This document shows, one piece after another, positions 9,550 to 17,316 of a stretch of 64,000 nucleotides of DNA. The DNA comes from Joyebacterum sp964521425 (GTDB lineage: Bacteria > Joyebacterota > Joyebacteria > Joyebacterales > Joyebacteraceae), in assembly GCA_964521425.1 (NCBI GenBank), contig CAZFRO010000005.1, forward strand, positions 75,968-139,967, in the 5' to 3' direction. A model generated the notes under the pieces. The model was not told where the DNA came from, did no database searches, and saw only the letters and a list, made by a program, of their open reading frames with translations. The stretch's first letter is position 1. Each line of letters begins with the position of its first letter. The position numbers and the translations under genes were made by a program.

Positions 9550-10512
9550 ATGAGTCTCTCAAGCAGGACCAGACATCTCCACGCAAGCCTCATCGCCATG
9601 GCATTCCTGGCGGTCTGCCTGTGTGCCACGAACGCGCGTGCGCAGGAGCTCTCGGACATACCAGCGGCGTTTGTCGAGACAGGCATAGGGGCAAGATCGG
9701 TCGCGATGGCTGGAGCAGTCACCGCGCGATCCATGGGCGCCGAGTCTATCTTCTGGAACCCGGCCGGGCTCGAGGGTTCCGAAACACCGAGGGAGTTCAC
9801 TGCTACCTACGGCGACCAGATGGGACTCGTCCCCTACTCCGCCCTGAGCGGCGCCATCCGCATGAACGCTGGCTACACGCTTGGTGTCGGACTCATCTAC
9901 TCAGGAGATGAGGTTCTCACCGAGACGACAGCGCTCGTGGGAGCCTCCCGCGCGATCCTGACAACACCGTGGCTTCCCGCGACGCACATCTCGGCGGGCG
10001 CATCCGCACGCACGAGATGGGCATCGTTCGGCGGCAATGCAGGCACGGAGGAACAGGTCAGTGGCAGCGCGCTCGGCTTCTCACTCGATCTGGGCCTTCT
10101 CGTCCCACTCACCGAGTCGGTGGTGGTGGCAGCTCGAGCGCGTGATCTCGTGGGCTCGCTCAAGTGGAACTCGTCCACCAGTGGAGCGTACGATGAAAGC
10201 GTGCCGGCCACGGTAGCGTTCGGACTCATGGTGAGTCCGCGCGAGGCGGTCTCGCTTGAGCTGGATCTGGGCAAATCGCTCAGGCAGGACAACCCCGATC
10301 GCCTCATGGTCGGTGCAGAGGTGAGAGTATTCGATGTCGCTTCGCTGAGGGGCGGCTATGTGCGGGATCTGCCCCCGGGAGAACTCGAGGAGTACACTCT
10401 CGGCGCGGGGGCAGGCATTCCGGTCGGTGGCACGACGTTCTCGGTGGATTTCGCGTACGTGTTCGGCTATCTGGAGAACACGATGCGCTTCTCACTTCGC
10501 GTCGCGCTCTGA
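9550..10512 (+). CDS. PorV/UPF0164-like outer-membrane protein
   Basis: A 320-aa protein with a signal peptide ending ...CATNARA. The mature start has the family segment ETGIGARSVAMAGAVTA and FWNPAGLEG, typical of PorV/PorQ-type barrels that accompany T9SS cargo. Strand-like Gly/Ser repeats follow to the terminal SLRVAL. The start is ATG 9550, 12 bases after the stop of the giant gene; upstream in-frame codons lie inside that gene. It is third in the 3051-10512 operon. Inference: it helps deliver or anchor the upstream T9SS cargo, as PorV does in Bacteroidetes. Confidence 0.8.
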   Translation: MSLSSRTRHLHASLIAMAFLAVCLCATNARAQELSDIPAAFVETGIGARSVAMAGAVTARSMGAESIFWNPAGLEGSETPREFTATYGDQMGLVPYSALSGAIRMNAGYTLGVGLIYSGDEVLTETTALVGASRAILTTPWLPATHISAGASARTRWASFGGNAGTEEQVSGSALGFSLDLGLLVPLTESVVVAARARDLVGSLKWNSSTSGAYDESVPATVAFGLMVSPREAVSLELDLGKSLRQDNPDRLMVGAEVRVFDVASLRGGYVRDLPPGELEEYTLGAGAGIPVGGTTFSVDFAYVFGYLENTMRFSLRVAL

Positions 10513-10520
10513 CAACCGTA

Positions 10521-11090
10521 CTACCACTTGATGGCTCCGGGCACGACCTTCACCCACAGAGCCTTGTTCCTTCCCTTACCCGTGAATGTGATCGAGCGAT
10601 TGAGACGGGCGGAGTAGTGCAGGCAGTCACCATTCTTGACGACGAACTCGTCGTCCCCTACGTTCGCCTTGGCCTCGCCACTGATCATCAGGAGCGCTTC
10701 CTCTCCGGGATGCTCGTCGAGCTTCATGCTCCCGCCCTCATCCTGCTCGATCAGGACGACCGTAACGCGCCCGGCTGGAATCCCCTGGGTCAGTGCCTTC
10801 GCGGTTATGAATGTCTCACCCACTCCAGGCAGAAGCACCGCTTCGCGGCTTTCCTTCTTCACGATTGAGATCTTCGGAAGAGGTCGTTCCTCGACGAAGT
10901 AGGCGGCGTCCTTCTCAAGCGCACCCGCAATCTTTCGGAGGGCGCCGACAGTCGGAGAGGTCTTGCCTCTTTCTATCTCCGATATGTGCGTCGGTGACAT
11001 TCCCGCTCCCTCAGCGACCTGCTTCAGGGTCATCCCCCTCTTCTTCCGAACCGCCTTAAGTCGCTCGCCTACTTCCTGTGTGCTGGGCAT
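10521..11090 (-). CDS. XRE-family regulator with C-terminal cupin sensor
   Basis: 189 aa. Residues about 8-62 form an XRE helix-turn-helix (LKAVRKKRGMTLKQVAEGAG ... HISEIERGKTSPTVGALRKI). Residues about 105-185 form a cupin barrel (LDEHPGEEALLMISGEAKANV ... GDCLHYSARLNRSI). This is the architecture of small-ligand-sensing repressors such as the PuuR/SutR group. ATG 11090 follows AAAGGAGCAACAG. It is transcribed divergently from the gene at 11334 with facing promoters 26 bases apart, so it may control that gene. The ligand is unknown. Confidence 0.9.
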   Translation of the reverse strand: MPSTQEVGERLKAVRKKRGMTLKQVAEGAGMSPTHISEIERGKTSPTVGALRKIAGALEKDAAYFVEERPLPKISIVKKESREAVLLPGVGETFITAKALTQGIPAGRVTVVLIEQDEGGSMKLDEHPGEEALLMISGEAKANVGDDEFVVKNGDCLHYSARLNRSITFTGKGRNKALWVKVVPGAIKW

Positions 11091-11178
11091 CTGTTGCTCC
11101 TTTCGGATCAGATCGGCTCCCGTCGCGATCGCTCCAGCGTGGGGCTCTAACCGCGACGGCCTGCAGATTCTCCAACAA

Positions 11179-11207
11179 AACGTAACACGCGGCAGCACCG
11201 GCGTCAA
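11179..11207 (-). promoter_or_regulatory. Promoter for the XRE-cupin gene
   Basis: On the minus strand TTGACG (11207-11202), 17 bases, TACGTT (11184-11179), about 90 bases before the start codon and facing the promoter at 11234. Confidence 0.5.
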
Positions 11208-11233
11208 GCGGAATGGCGCTACGGGCCGGCAAC

Positions 11234-11262
11234 TTGACAGCTCCGGCGCTCGATGCTAGCAT
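11234..11262 (+). promoter_or_regulatory. Promoter for the small barrel gene at 11334
   Basis: TTGACA, 17 bases, TAGCAT, ending 71 bases before the start codon. Near-consensus -35 box with the TAnnnT -10 usual in this window. Confidence 0.65.
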
Positions 11263-11333
11263 GCCGCGAAATCGGCAGACGGTCGTAGTCGACGAGCTTC
11301 ACAGCGACCATTCCCCGGAGAAGGAGGACACCC

Positions 11334-11876
11334 ATGTCGCTTCGCACTCTGACGGCACTCGTGCTTCTCAGCCTGCTCGTATTTCCCCTCATGGCCACTG
11401 CCGGAGACTACGGCGACGGCTTTGGCGTGGGAGGGGTCCTCCTGCCCGGCGGCGCCGGAACAATCGTCGGAAAGACCAAGCTCGGCGACAACATGGCGCT
11501 CGAGGTTGCTCTCTCGCTCAATACGTGGTCGGATGGCGACAACTCGGGCACCAACATCGGCTTCGGGGCGGGCGTACTCTTCACGAACGGCACCGACAGC
11601 CAGTTCCAGCCCTACTGGGGAGGCAGGGTGAGCGTCGGCCACACCTCCGGAGGTGCGGGCGGCGGTGACTATGATCTCTTGGGGTGGAGGGCTCCGGGTG
11701 GGCAGGGCAACGACGGCGACGACAGCCACACAACGTTCGGTGTCGGCGGTGTCCTCGGCGCGGAGTACTTCATAACCAAACGCCTGAGCATCGAGGGAGA
11801 GATTGGGATCGGCATGCGCTTCGGATCGTTCTCACTTGCGACCGGGACAACGCTCGCCGGCTTCATCTACCTGTAG
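11334..11876 (+). CDS. Small secreted, probable outer-membrane barrel protein
   Basis: 180 aa with a clear signal peptide (MSLRTLTALVLLSLLVFPLM-ATAG) and ATG 11334 behind GGAGAAGGAGG. The mature part is Gly-rich with alternating strands (ALEVALSLNTWSDGDN, IGFGAGVLF) and ends ...TTLAGFIYL, resembling an 8-stranded OmpA/OmpW-size barrel. I do not recognise a specific family. It is followed 76 bases later by a lipoprotein gene on the same strand. Confidence 0.7.
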   Translation: MSLRTLTALVLLSLLVFPLMATAGDYGDGFGVGGVLLPGGAGTIVGKTKLGDNMALEVALSLNTWSDGDNSGTNIGFGAGVLFTNGTDSQFQPYWGGRVSVGHTSGGAGGGDYDLLGWRAPGGQGNDGDDSHTTFGVGGVLGAEYFITKRLSIEGEIGIGMRFGSFSLATGTTLAGFIYL

Positions 11877-11952
11877 GATGCTCTCTCGACTCCACCTTGG
11901 GCCTCCGCCGACGGTGGCCGCGAGAGCAACACACATTCGGGAGGTACAGCAA

Positions 11953-12588
11953 GTGAAGCGCCTGACCGGTGGATTGATCCTCGTAGCGGTTCTGCTCATT
12001 CCGCTCATCTCTGGATGCCAGCATGACTCCGGCGCTCCCCCCGCGGGGAACAACGACCTCGCGTCGACGCGTCAGGATCAGGTTCGGTTCTATCGCGAGT
12101 ACGTGACGGTCGAGCCGTCAGCGACGCGCACGACGGTCACGGCCCTCTACTACTTCCGGAACGACTCCGATGAGAGCTCGACCGTCGGGATCAGCTACCC
12201 GTTCCCAGTGGACAGGCATCATCTCTACCCGTTCCAGACCAAGGTGTGGGAAGAAAGACAGGGCAGCTTCGAACCGCTCGGTTTCGTACGCGGGGAGACC
12301 GACGTCAAATGGACGATGAGCTTCACCCCGCGTGAGGAGAAGCTCATCAAGGTCAGGTATGTTCAGGAGATACGCACGCGCCGCGCCATTTACATCGTCA
12401 CGACGACGAAGCTCTGGGAGCAGCCGATCGAGATCGCGGAGTTCGAGTTTCGGATTCCGGCCTCGTTTGGGGGAGTTCTCTTGTCCTTCACCCCTGACCG
12501 CACGGAATCACACGGCGACACGGTCGTCTACTACAGACGGTTCACCGACTTCTTCCCCGATGAGAATCTGACGGTGTCGTGGGACTAG
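11953..12588 (+). CDS. Lipoprotein of unknown function
   Basis: 211 aa. GTG 11953 is preceded by GGGAGG and begins a lipoprotein signal (MKRLTGGLILVAVLLIPLISGC) with the lipidated Cys at residue 22. The rest is a beta-rich domain (TVEPSATRTTVTALYYFRN ... LYPFQTKVWEERQGSFEPL) with no motif I can name. The sandwich-like pattern and position suggest a periplasm-facing membrane-anchored protein. Confidence 0.75.
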   Translation: MKRLTGGLILVAVLLIPLISGCQHDSGAPPAGNNDLASTRQDQVRFYREYVTVEPSATRTTVTALYYFRNDSDESSTVGISYPFPVDRHHLYPFQTKVWEERQGSFEPLGFVRGETDVKWTMSFTPREEKLIKVRYVQEIRTRRAIYIVTTTKLWEQPIEIAEFEFRIPASFGGVLLSFTPDRTESHGDTVVYYRRFTDFFPDENLTVSWD

Positions 12589-12633
12589 CGACTCAGACCG
12601 GGCGGCGTCGTGCGGCCGGCTGAGAAGACGAGA

Positions 12634-12762
12634 CTAGATGAGTCCAGTCTTCTTAGTCTCCTTCTTCTTAGTCTCCTTCTTCTCCCTCTTCTTCTGGCGC
12701 TTCTCCTTCTTGGTGAGTTGCGCCTTCTTCATGTCGCTGTGTCCTACCTTTTCCTTGCCCAT
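12634..12762 (-). CDS. Very basic 42-aa lysine-rich protein
   Basis: An ATG at 12762 follows GGGAGGGAAC and opens a 42-codon frame ending in TAG. About 20 of 42 residues are Lys or Arg, in repeats such as KKEKRQKKREKKE and TKKKETKK. The strong ribosome-binding site argues that it is translated. No hydrophobic segment is visible. It could bind nucleic acid or a polyanion, like the short Lys-rich tails of histone H1-like proteins. It lies 19 bases downstream of the lipoprotein gene at 12782-13417 on the same strand. Family unknown. Confidence 0.55.
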   Translation of the reverse strand: MGKEKVGHSDMKKAQLTKKEKRQKKREKKETKKKETKKTGLI

Positions 12763-12781
12763 TGTTCCCTCCCATACGCAT

Positions 12782-13417
12782 CTATAGATCGAATTGTGGC
12801 TTCGGTTCCCGAACTCCCGTGGGCTTGCCCGTGATATCCAGCCCGTAGGTCTGATCGCGCAGCTTCTCACCGTCTTCAGAGTAGATGAGAAGTCTGAGGT
12901 TGTTGAAGTACCCCTCGGAGTTCTCGTACGGAATGAAGCCCTCTATCTCCTGGTCACGGCGAAAGAGCAGATGCGCGCCGTCAGAGTAGTCGCTCGGCAG
13001 GCCGTCGATGAGTTCCACGTTCCATGGATAGACGCCCGTCACCGCACCATTGGATTTTGTGTAGCCGGCCACGGCAACCACGTAGCCACGTGCACGCTCG
13101 TATGTATCGTACGGATTCTCAAAGCTGAGACGGATCTGGAGCCCCTTCTTCGGAGACACACGCCACTCGTAGGTCAAGTTGGCCAGCTGTATCTCTGGAG
13201 ATGGCTCCTCGTCTTCCTCCCCCGCGGCAGCGGTCACACCGCGCGCCAGCGCGCTCTTCGATGGTGCCTCCTCCTGAACGTCTTCCGGGCTTTCGGTCTC
13301 AGCCTCAGTGGACTCCACCGCGGCGCCGTCATCCTCTGAACCGGAACAGCCCCCGATAGTCAGGGCAAGAAGAACTACGAGCAACAATATCAGAATGAGA
13401 CGCAGGTGGATCATCAT
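12782..13417 (-). CDS. Lipoprotein with acidic linker and beta domain
   Basis: 211 aa beginning MMIHLRLILILLLVVLLALT-IGGC, a lipoprotein signal with the Cys near residue 24, behind GGGAGGCAC. An acidic Glu/Ser/Asp linker (about residues 25-70) leads to a beta-rich domain (NLTYEWRVSPKKGLQIRLSF ... RARGYVVAVAGYTK). No catalytic motif is recognised. It is downstream of the transglutaminase-like gene (30-base gap) and probably in the same transcript. Confidence 0.75.
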   Translation of the reverse strand: MMIHLRLILILLLVVLLALTIGGCSGSEDDGAAVESTEAETESPEDVQEEAPSKSALARGVTAAAGEEDEEPSPEIQLANLTYEWRVSPKKGLQIRLSFENPYDTYERARGYVVAVAGYTKSNGAVTGVYPWNVELIDGLPSDYSDGAHLLFRRDQEIEGFIPYENSEGYFNNLRLLIYSEDGEKLRDQTYGLDITGKPTGVREPKPQFDL

Positions 13418-13447
13418 GTGCCTCCCATGAAACCCTTGGCTGTGGTC

Positions 13448-14938
13448 CTATGGTGCGACGGTCTTCCCGTCGACCGTGTACTCCCTGACAGCAATGTGCA
13501 GTCTATTGAAAACCCGGAGGATGCCGATCGACAGATCCGCAACGCTGCCGCGCTCCCCTGAACTCTCTCCGAACTTGATGTGCATCGCATCGACACTGCC
13601 GTCGCCGATCGTCGGGTCGAGAGCGTACCAGCCGTCCCCGGTCCACACCTCGAGCCACATGTGGTAGAGAAACTGTCCCCGGAAGTACGTGACTCCCGAG
13701 ACCAGCTTTGTCGGAATCCCGATCGAGCGCGTCATCGCGGCGGCAAGCACCACGTGCTCGCTGCAGTCGCCAGTCCTCGTATCCAACACCTCGAGGGCTG
13801 AAGCGAAGGCCGTACCGAACCCCTTGTTCTCGACCTCTACGAACACCCAGTGCTCAATATTCCTGGCGGTCAGCCAGCAGCTCTGGTCCGTCCCCCAGGC
13901 CTGCCTTGCCGCCACGCCCAGAATCCTCGGGTGCCAGGTCTGCATGATGGGATTGCCATCAAGGTAGCTCTTCATCGGCGTGCTGCGGATGGGGAACCTG
14001 ACAACAGCCTCACTCGCGGGTTCGGTTCGCTTGATTCTCACCAAGACTCCCCGCTCGGTCCGCCCCTCGATCGATTGCCTCTCATCCTCAACAATGAACT
14101 CGGCGACTGAAGCGTCGTCCATCCATATCTCATAGAGAGCATCGTCGACGTTGAAGGGCGCGTGAATCGATACATCCACCGGGATTGCCCCGGCGGAGAG
14201 AATGTCGAGCGCCTCTTTCTCGGCGAGCGCCTCTTCTCGGGTTGTTCGCACCTTCGCGATACCGGTGCCTGAGATCTCGGATCTCCACAGAAGCCCCTCA
14301 TCATCACGCCACTCGTGCAACTCCAGACCGCCGTAGAGCGGCGAGACGACCACGAGCTTGTGCAAGTCGACTGTCACACCCATGATCTCGAGCTCTTCCG
14401 CCCCCACGACGGACACCTCGAACGAGGCGACCTCCGAGAAGTCGGGGTCAAACGCGGAGAAGGTGTAGTTGTCGCCGGGAATGAACCCCCTCTCAACGTG
14501 CAGGCGCCAGACGCCTCTCGGAAAGAGGAAGTCCTCCGCGAGTGACACATCCGATACCACGGCATCATCCATGAGGGAGATGCGAAGCCTGGCACTCCCG
14601 GATCCTATCGTGAGATCCAGCTCGCGCGTCTCCGAGGACACCCGGCTGGTAAGATGGTAGGTGACAGGATTTCCGTCCTGGGTCTCCACCCAGCTCTCAC
14701 TCAGCTCCACGCGAACTAGCTGGCGACCACGCATGGCCATCATCCTGGTGTAGGAACCGCTGACGCGATTCCCTTGGGCGTCCGCGTCTTCCTCCACCCA
14801 CTCTCTCACATAACCGGTCGACGCTCCGTCAATCGTGGTCTCGTACCAGTATTCCCCCGGCTCGGCGCCGGCTGGGACCGCAGCCAAGAGGACAACAGCC
14901 AACGTGTACGAGAGTACGAGCAGCCTGCGCGGGCTCAA
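13448..14938 (-). CDS. Secreted transglutaminase-like (papain-fold) protein
   Basis: About 496 aa. I prefer the TTG at 14938: it lies six bases after GGAGGT and gives a clean signal peptide (MSPRRLLVLSYTLAVVLLAAVPAGA). An ATG at 14983 without an SD would add 15 residues. Residues about 30-330 are beta-rich. Residues about 370-460 form a transglutaminase core with the triad Cys392 (RTGDCSEHV), His426 (LYHMWLEVW) and Asp441 (WYALDPTIG). In other bacteria such exported proteins act as proteases or cross-linkers on envelope proteins. All catalytic residues are present, so it should be active; the substrate is unknown. Confidence 0.85.
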   Translation of the reverse strand: MSPRRLLVLSYTLAVVLLAAVPAGAEPGEYWYETTIDGASTGYVREWVEEDADAQGNRVSGSYTRMMAMRGRQLVRVELSESWVETQDGNPVTYHLTSRVSSETRELDLTIGSGSARLRISLMDDAVVSDVSLAEDFLFPRGVWRLHVERGFIPGDNYTFSAFDPDFSEVASFEVSVVGAEELEIMGVTVDLHKLVVVSPLYGGLELHEWRDDEGLLWRSEISGTGIAKVRTTREEALAEKEALDILSAGAIPVDVSIHAPFNVDDALYEIWMDDASVAEFIVEDERQSIEGRTERGVLVRIKRTEPASEAVVRFPIRSTPMKSYLDGNPIMQTWHPRILGVAARQAWGTDQSCWLTARNIEHWVFVEVENKGFGTAFASALEVLDTRTGDCSEHVVLAAAMTRSIGIPTKLVSGVTYFRGQFLYHMWLEVWTGDGWYALDPTIGDGSVDAMHIKFGESSGERGSVADLSIGILRVFNRLHIAVREYTVDGKTVAP

Positions 14939-15032
14939 ACGTCCACCTCCAGTCTGATTCTCATGCGAGCGTAGCTTCTCCATCGGAGCACGCCGCGCCG
15001 TGCGAGATCCAGTCCACCGCCAACGGTGCTGC

Positions 15033-15359
15033 CTAGAGCTTCCCGGCAGCCTTGAGTTCGGCGAGCCTCTGCTCGATGGCGGCCTTCTGTCCTCTCAGGT
15101 TGTAGAGATCCATCTCGAGTTCGCGGATGACCCTCCTGATGTCGTCGCCGTCTTCCATCTGCTGCTCGACCTTGTTCGCGACCAGCATCTCCTCCACGTT
15201 CTCGAGATCCATCGTCACCCTCTCGAGTTCATTCTGGAGCAGAACGGGGTCGTCCGGAAACTCGTCGTCACCCGTGGTATTGGCGGCGCATCCGGCAAGC
15301 AGCCAAAGCCCCATTAAGGACACCAGCACGAGCGCTACGGTACTTCTCTTCTGTCTCAT
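15033..15359 (-). CDS. Small coiled-coil lipoprotein
   Basis: 108 aa. ATG 15359 follows GGGAGGCCCA, and the N-terminus (MRQKRSTVALVLVSLMGLWL-LAGC) is a lipoprotein signal with Cys24. From about residue 40 to the end the sequence is helical with heptad spacing (LLQNELERVTMDLENVEEML ... LRGQKAAIEQRLAELK), predicting a coiled coil. It may act as an envelope spacer like Lpp, but no Lpp-type C-terminal Lys signal is seen. Confidence 0.75.
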   Translation of the reverse strand: MRQKRSTVALVLVSLMGLWLLAGCAANTTGDDEFPDDPVLLQNELERVTMDLENVEEMLVANKVEQQMEDGDDIRRVIRELEMDLYNLRGQKAAIEQRLAELKAAGKL

Positions 15360-15640
15360 TGGGCCTCCCGGTGCGGTGCTTGAGCTACCGGCACCCGGAA
15401 GGACCGGGTGCGGCTTGAAACAGGGGCAAGTCCACAAGCAGCCGATGCCAGTGCTGCATCAGGCATGGAACTTGTTATCGTATTCTATTGGGCAGCTTGA
15501 GATGATGTCAACAGTGGTTTCGGATGTGAGATTCGCGCACAAATCGCCGACATCTTGACACCGGCCCTGTGTCGTGCCAGAATCAGAGTGGTGGTGAGAC
15601 GCAGTTCGCGATTCGGGAGTGCAAAAACGGGTGATGGGTA

Positions 15641-16183
15641 ATGGAGAAGTGGCAGGAGTTCGAACCAGATATCACGAGAATCGCGACAGGTCTCACTCCT
15701 GACGAGATGCTTCGGGAGGATCTCACTCAGGAGATGCGGATCCACATCTGGCGCTCCCCCGAGGGAAAGACCAAGAGCTGGTACCTCTCCAGCGCACGCT
15801 GGCGTGCTCTCAACTTCATGACACGAACGGCGATTGACTGCCCCGACGGTGATCTCGATCGTCAGGTGATCCTGTACGGAGTCCTTGGCGACATCGACCC
15901 CGAGGCCGTCCGCTTCATCCCGAGCGAATGGCAGAAACTCCTCATGCAGGCGCCACTTGACATGGTCCCGGAGGCCTTCGCGTTGTCGGTCGAGATGCAC
16001 GATGCGGTCGACCGTCTGACGGCCAGGCAGCAGCGGGTGCTGTACGCTGTTGCGCAGGGGTTCACCCAGGATGAAGTGGCGGGCATGCTGAGCGTCTCAC
16101 GGAGAACTGTCGCGGGCGAGTTGACCCGGATAAGGGCTGCTTTTCGCGAATTCCGGCATGATACGGCAGTATCGAAGGTGTGA
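15641..16183 (+). CDS. Sigma-70-family (ECF-like) factor
   Basis: 180 aa. The N-terminal part (MLREDLTQEMRIHIWRSPEG) resembles sigma region 2.2 (DLxQExF). The C-terminal segment (LTARQQRVLYAVAQGFTQDEV ... SVSRRTVAGELTRIRAAFREF) is a sigma region 4 / LuxR-like helix-turn-helix. The overall length fits an ECF sigma factor. There is no adjacent anti-sigma gene; downstream are hairpins and two terminators, so it is probably monocistronic. The SD is weak (ATGGGTA). It could instead be a sigma-like transcription regulator. Confidence 0.75.
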   Translation: MEKWQEFEPDITRIATGLTPDEMLREDLTQEMRIHIWRSPEGKTKSWYLSSARWRALNFMTRTAIDCPDGDLDRQVILYGVLGDIDPEAVRFIPSEWQKLLMQAPLDMVPEAFALSVEMHDAVDRLTARQQRVLYAVAQGFTQDEVAGMLSVSRRTVAGELTRIRAAFREFRHDTAVSKV

Positions 16184-16221
16184 CCGATGTGATCCAGAAG
16201 GTCAGAGCGGCGACGGCCGGA

Positions 16222-16241
16222 AGGCCCTACGCATAGGGCCT
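16222..16241. other. 8-bp perfect inverted repeat after the sigma-like gene
   Basis: AGGCCCTA, loop CGCA, TAGGGCCT. No T tract follows on the plus strand, so it is a hairpin of unclear role at the end of the sigma-like transcript. Confidence 0.5.
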
Positions 16242-16313
16242 CCCAGAAAAACGGTCCATTTGGTGAAAAAAGCTTGCACAATGTGTAGCTCGAACTGTGT
16301 TGTACATACTGAA

Positions 16314-16332
16314 GGGCCATGAGGCCCTTTTT
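16314..16332 (+). terminator. Rho-independent terminator
   Basis: GGGCC, loop ATGA, GGCCC followed by TTTTTCT on the plus strand. It lies downstream of the sigma-like gene, about 130 bases after its stop. Confidence 0.65.
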
Positions 16333-16337
16333 CTATG

Positions 16338-16363
16338 CCCGGTCCCTGCGGACCGGGTTTTTT
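16338..16363 (+). terminator. Strong rho-independent terminator
   Basis: CCCGGTCC, loop CTGC, GGACCGGG followed by six T. It is the second of two stacked terminators separating the sigma-like gene from the converging ParA/MinD cluster. Confidence 0.85.
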
Positions 16364-16391
16364 CATACCCGCACCCCGCGGATCGGGTCCT

Positions 16392-17312
16392 CTAGCTGCC
16401 GGCTCTGCCCGGAATCCCGTCGTCCCATATCCGCCGGAGCTCCGCTTGTTCCTGGCGCGAAAGCTCACTCGCTCCACCGTCTGCGCTGCCATTCCCGTCA
16501 TCGCTGGCCTGGCGCACGCGGCCCTCTCTCACAAAGAATGAGATCACGGCATTGAGCGCTCGCTCGAGCGAGACTCGGTCAGAGACCACGATCGGGTTCA
16601 CGACGGGATCTCCAGTCGACACGGTGAAACTCCCCGGAGATATGGCCACGGTCGCCAGTCGCGCGCCCTCCAGTGCGAAGTGAAGGGCTCCCTCCACCTC
16701 CCTGGTGGATATCCGCCCATCAAGTCCGTCCACGCCGGACCGGAAGAGCGTGAACAGCGTGCGCACGCTTTCCGACTCGATTCTGCCTTCAAACGGTGAT
16801 TCCGTTCCTCCACCGCCAAGCTCAGGCACACGACGCGTGACTGCGGCGCTTACGGGCTCTGATTGCGTGAGGGCTATCGCCTCCAGCAGGAGCCCAGGCT
16901 CTCCATCCACGAGGAGGAGCTCTGCACGCACCAGCCGAACACGCACGTCCGATATGCGCGACACCGCGCGGACAACGGTCGAGGGGAACTCGGGCGCCAC
17001 GAAGACGAGAACCGGCGCGTCGGCGCTGACCAGACCGTCTCCCGAGTAGGCCTTCAGGAACAACCGTTGGTTTTCAGCCAACCAGTCGAGATGTTCATGG
17101 ACGCGTGTGGGAACCGCCCTGACACCATCGAAGATGAGATCGACGAGAATCGCACTCCCGTCCTCATCCGTCATGACGATGTCAACGCCGGACAGGCCTT
17201 GAGCATCAGGATCAACGACCTTTCCCCCTGCATGGATCTGATCTGCCGCCGAGCAGATGAGCCGCCTAAGCTCGCCTGGTTCGGGCAGTGCTGCTTTCTC
17301 GATTCGTCTCAT
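16392..17312 (-). CDS. Unknown protein encoded with MinD-like and ParA-CBM48 ATPases
   Basis: 306 aa. ATG 17312 lies four bases after the stop of the MinD-like gene and overlaps its SD (GAGAGA). The first 140 residues (ADQIHAGGKVVDPDAQ ... GVDIVMTDEDGSAILVDLIF ... LDWLAENQRLFLKAY) have a mixed alpha/beta pattern reminiscent of PD-(D/E)XK-like folds, but I cannot confirm catalytic residues. A Gly-rich linker follows (PELGGGGTES). A second domain (about 175-270) contains a beta-rich segment, and the tail is polar (DDGNGSADGGASELS). No signal peptide or TM segment, so cytoplasmic. Tight coupling suggests it works with the two ATPases. Confidence 0.65.
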   Translation of the reverse strand: MRRIEKAALPEPGELRRLICSAADQIHAGGKVVDPDAQGLSGVDIVMTDEDGSAILVDLIFDGVRAVPTRVHEHLDWLAENQRLFLKAYSGDGLVSADAPVLVFVAPEFPSTVVRAVSRISDVRVRLVRAELLLVDGEPGLLLEAIALTQSEPVSAAVTRRVPELGGGGTESPFEGRIESESVRTLFTLFRSGVDGLDGRISTREVEGALHFALEGARLATVAISPGSFTVSTGDPVVNPIVVSDRVSLERALNAVISFFVREGRVRQASDDGNGSADGGASELSRQEQAELRRIWDDGIPGRAGS

Positions 17313-17316
17313 TCTC

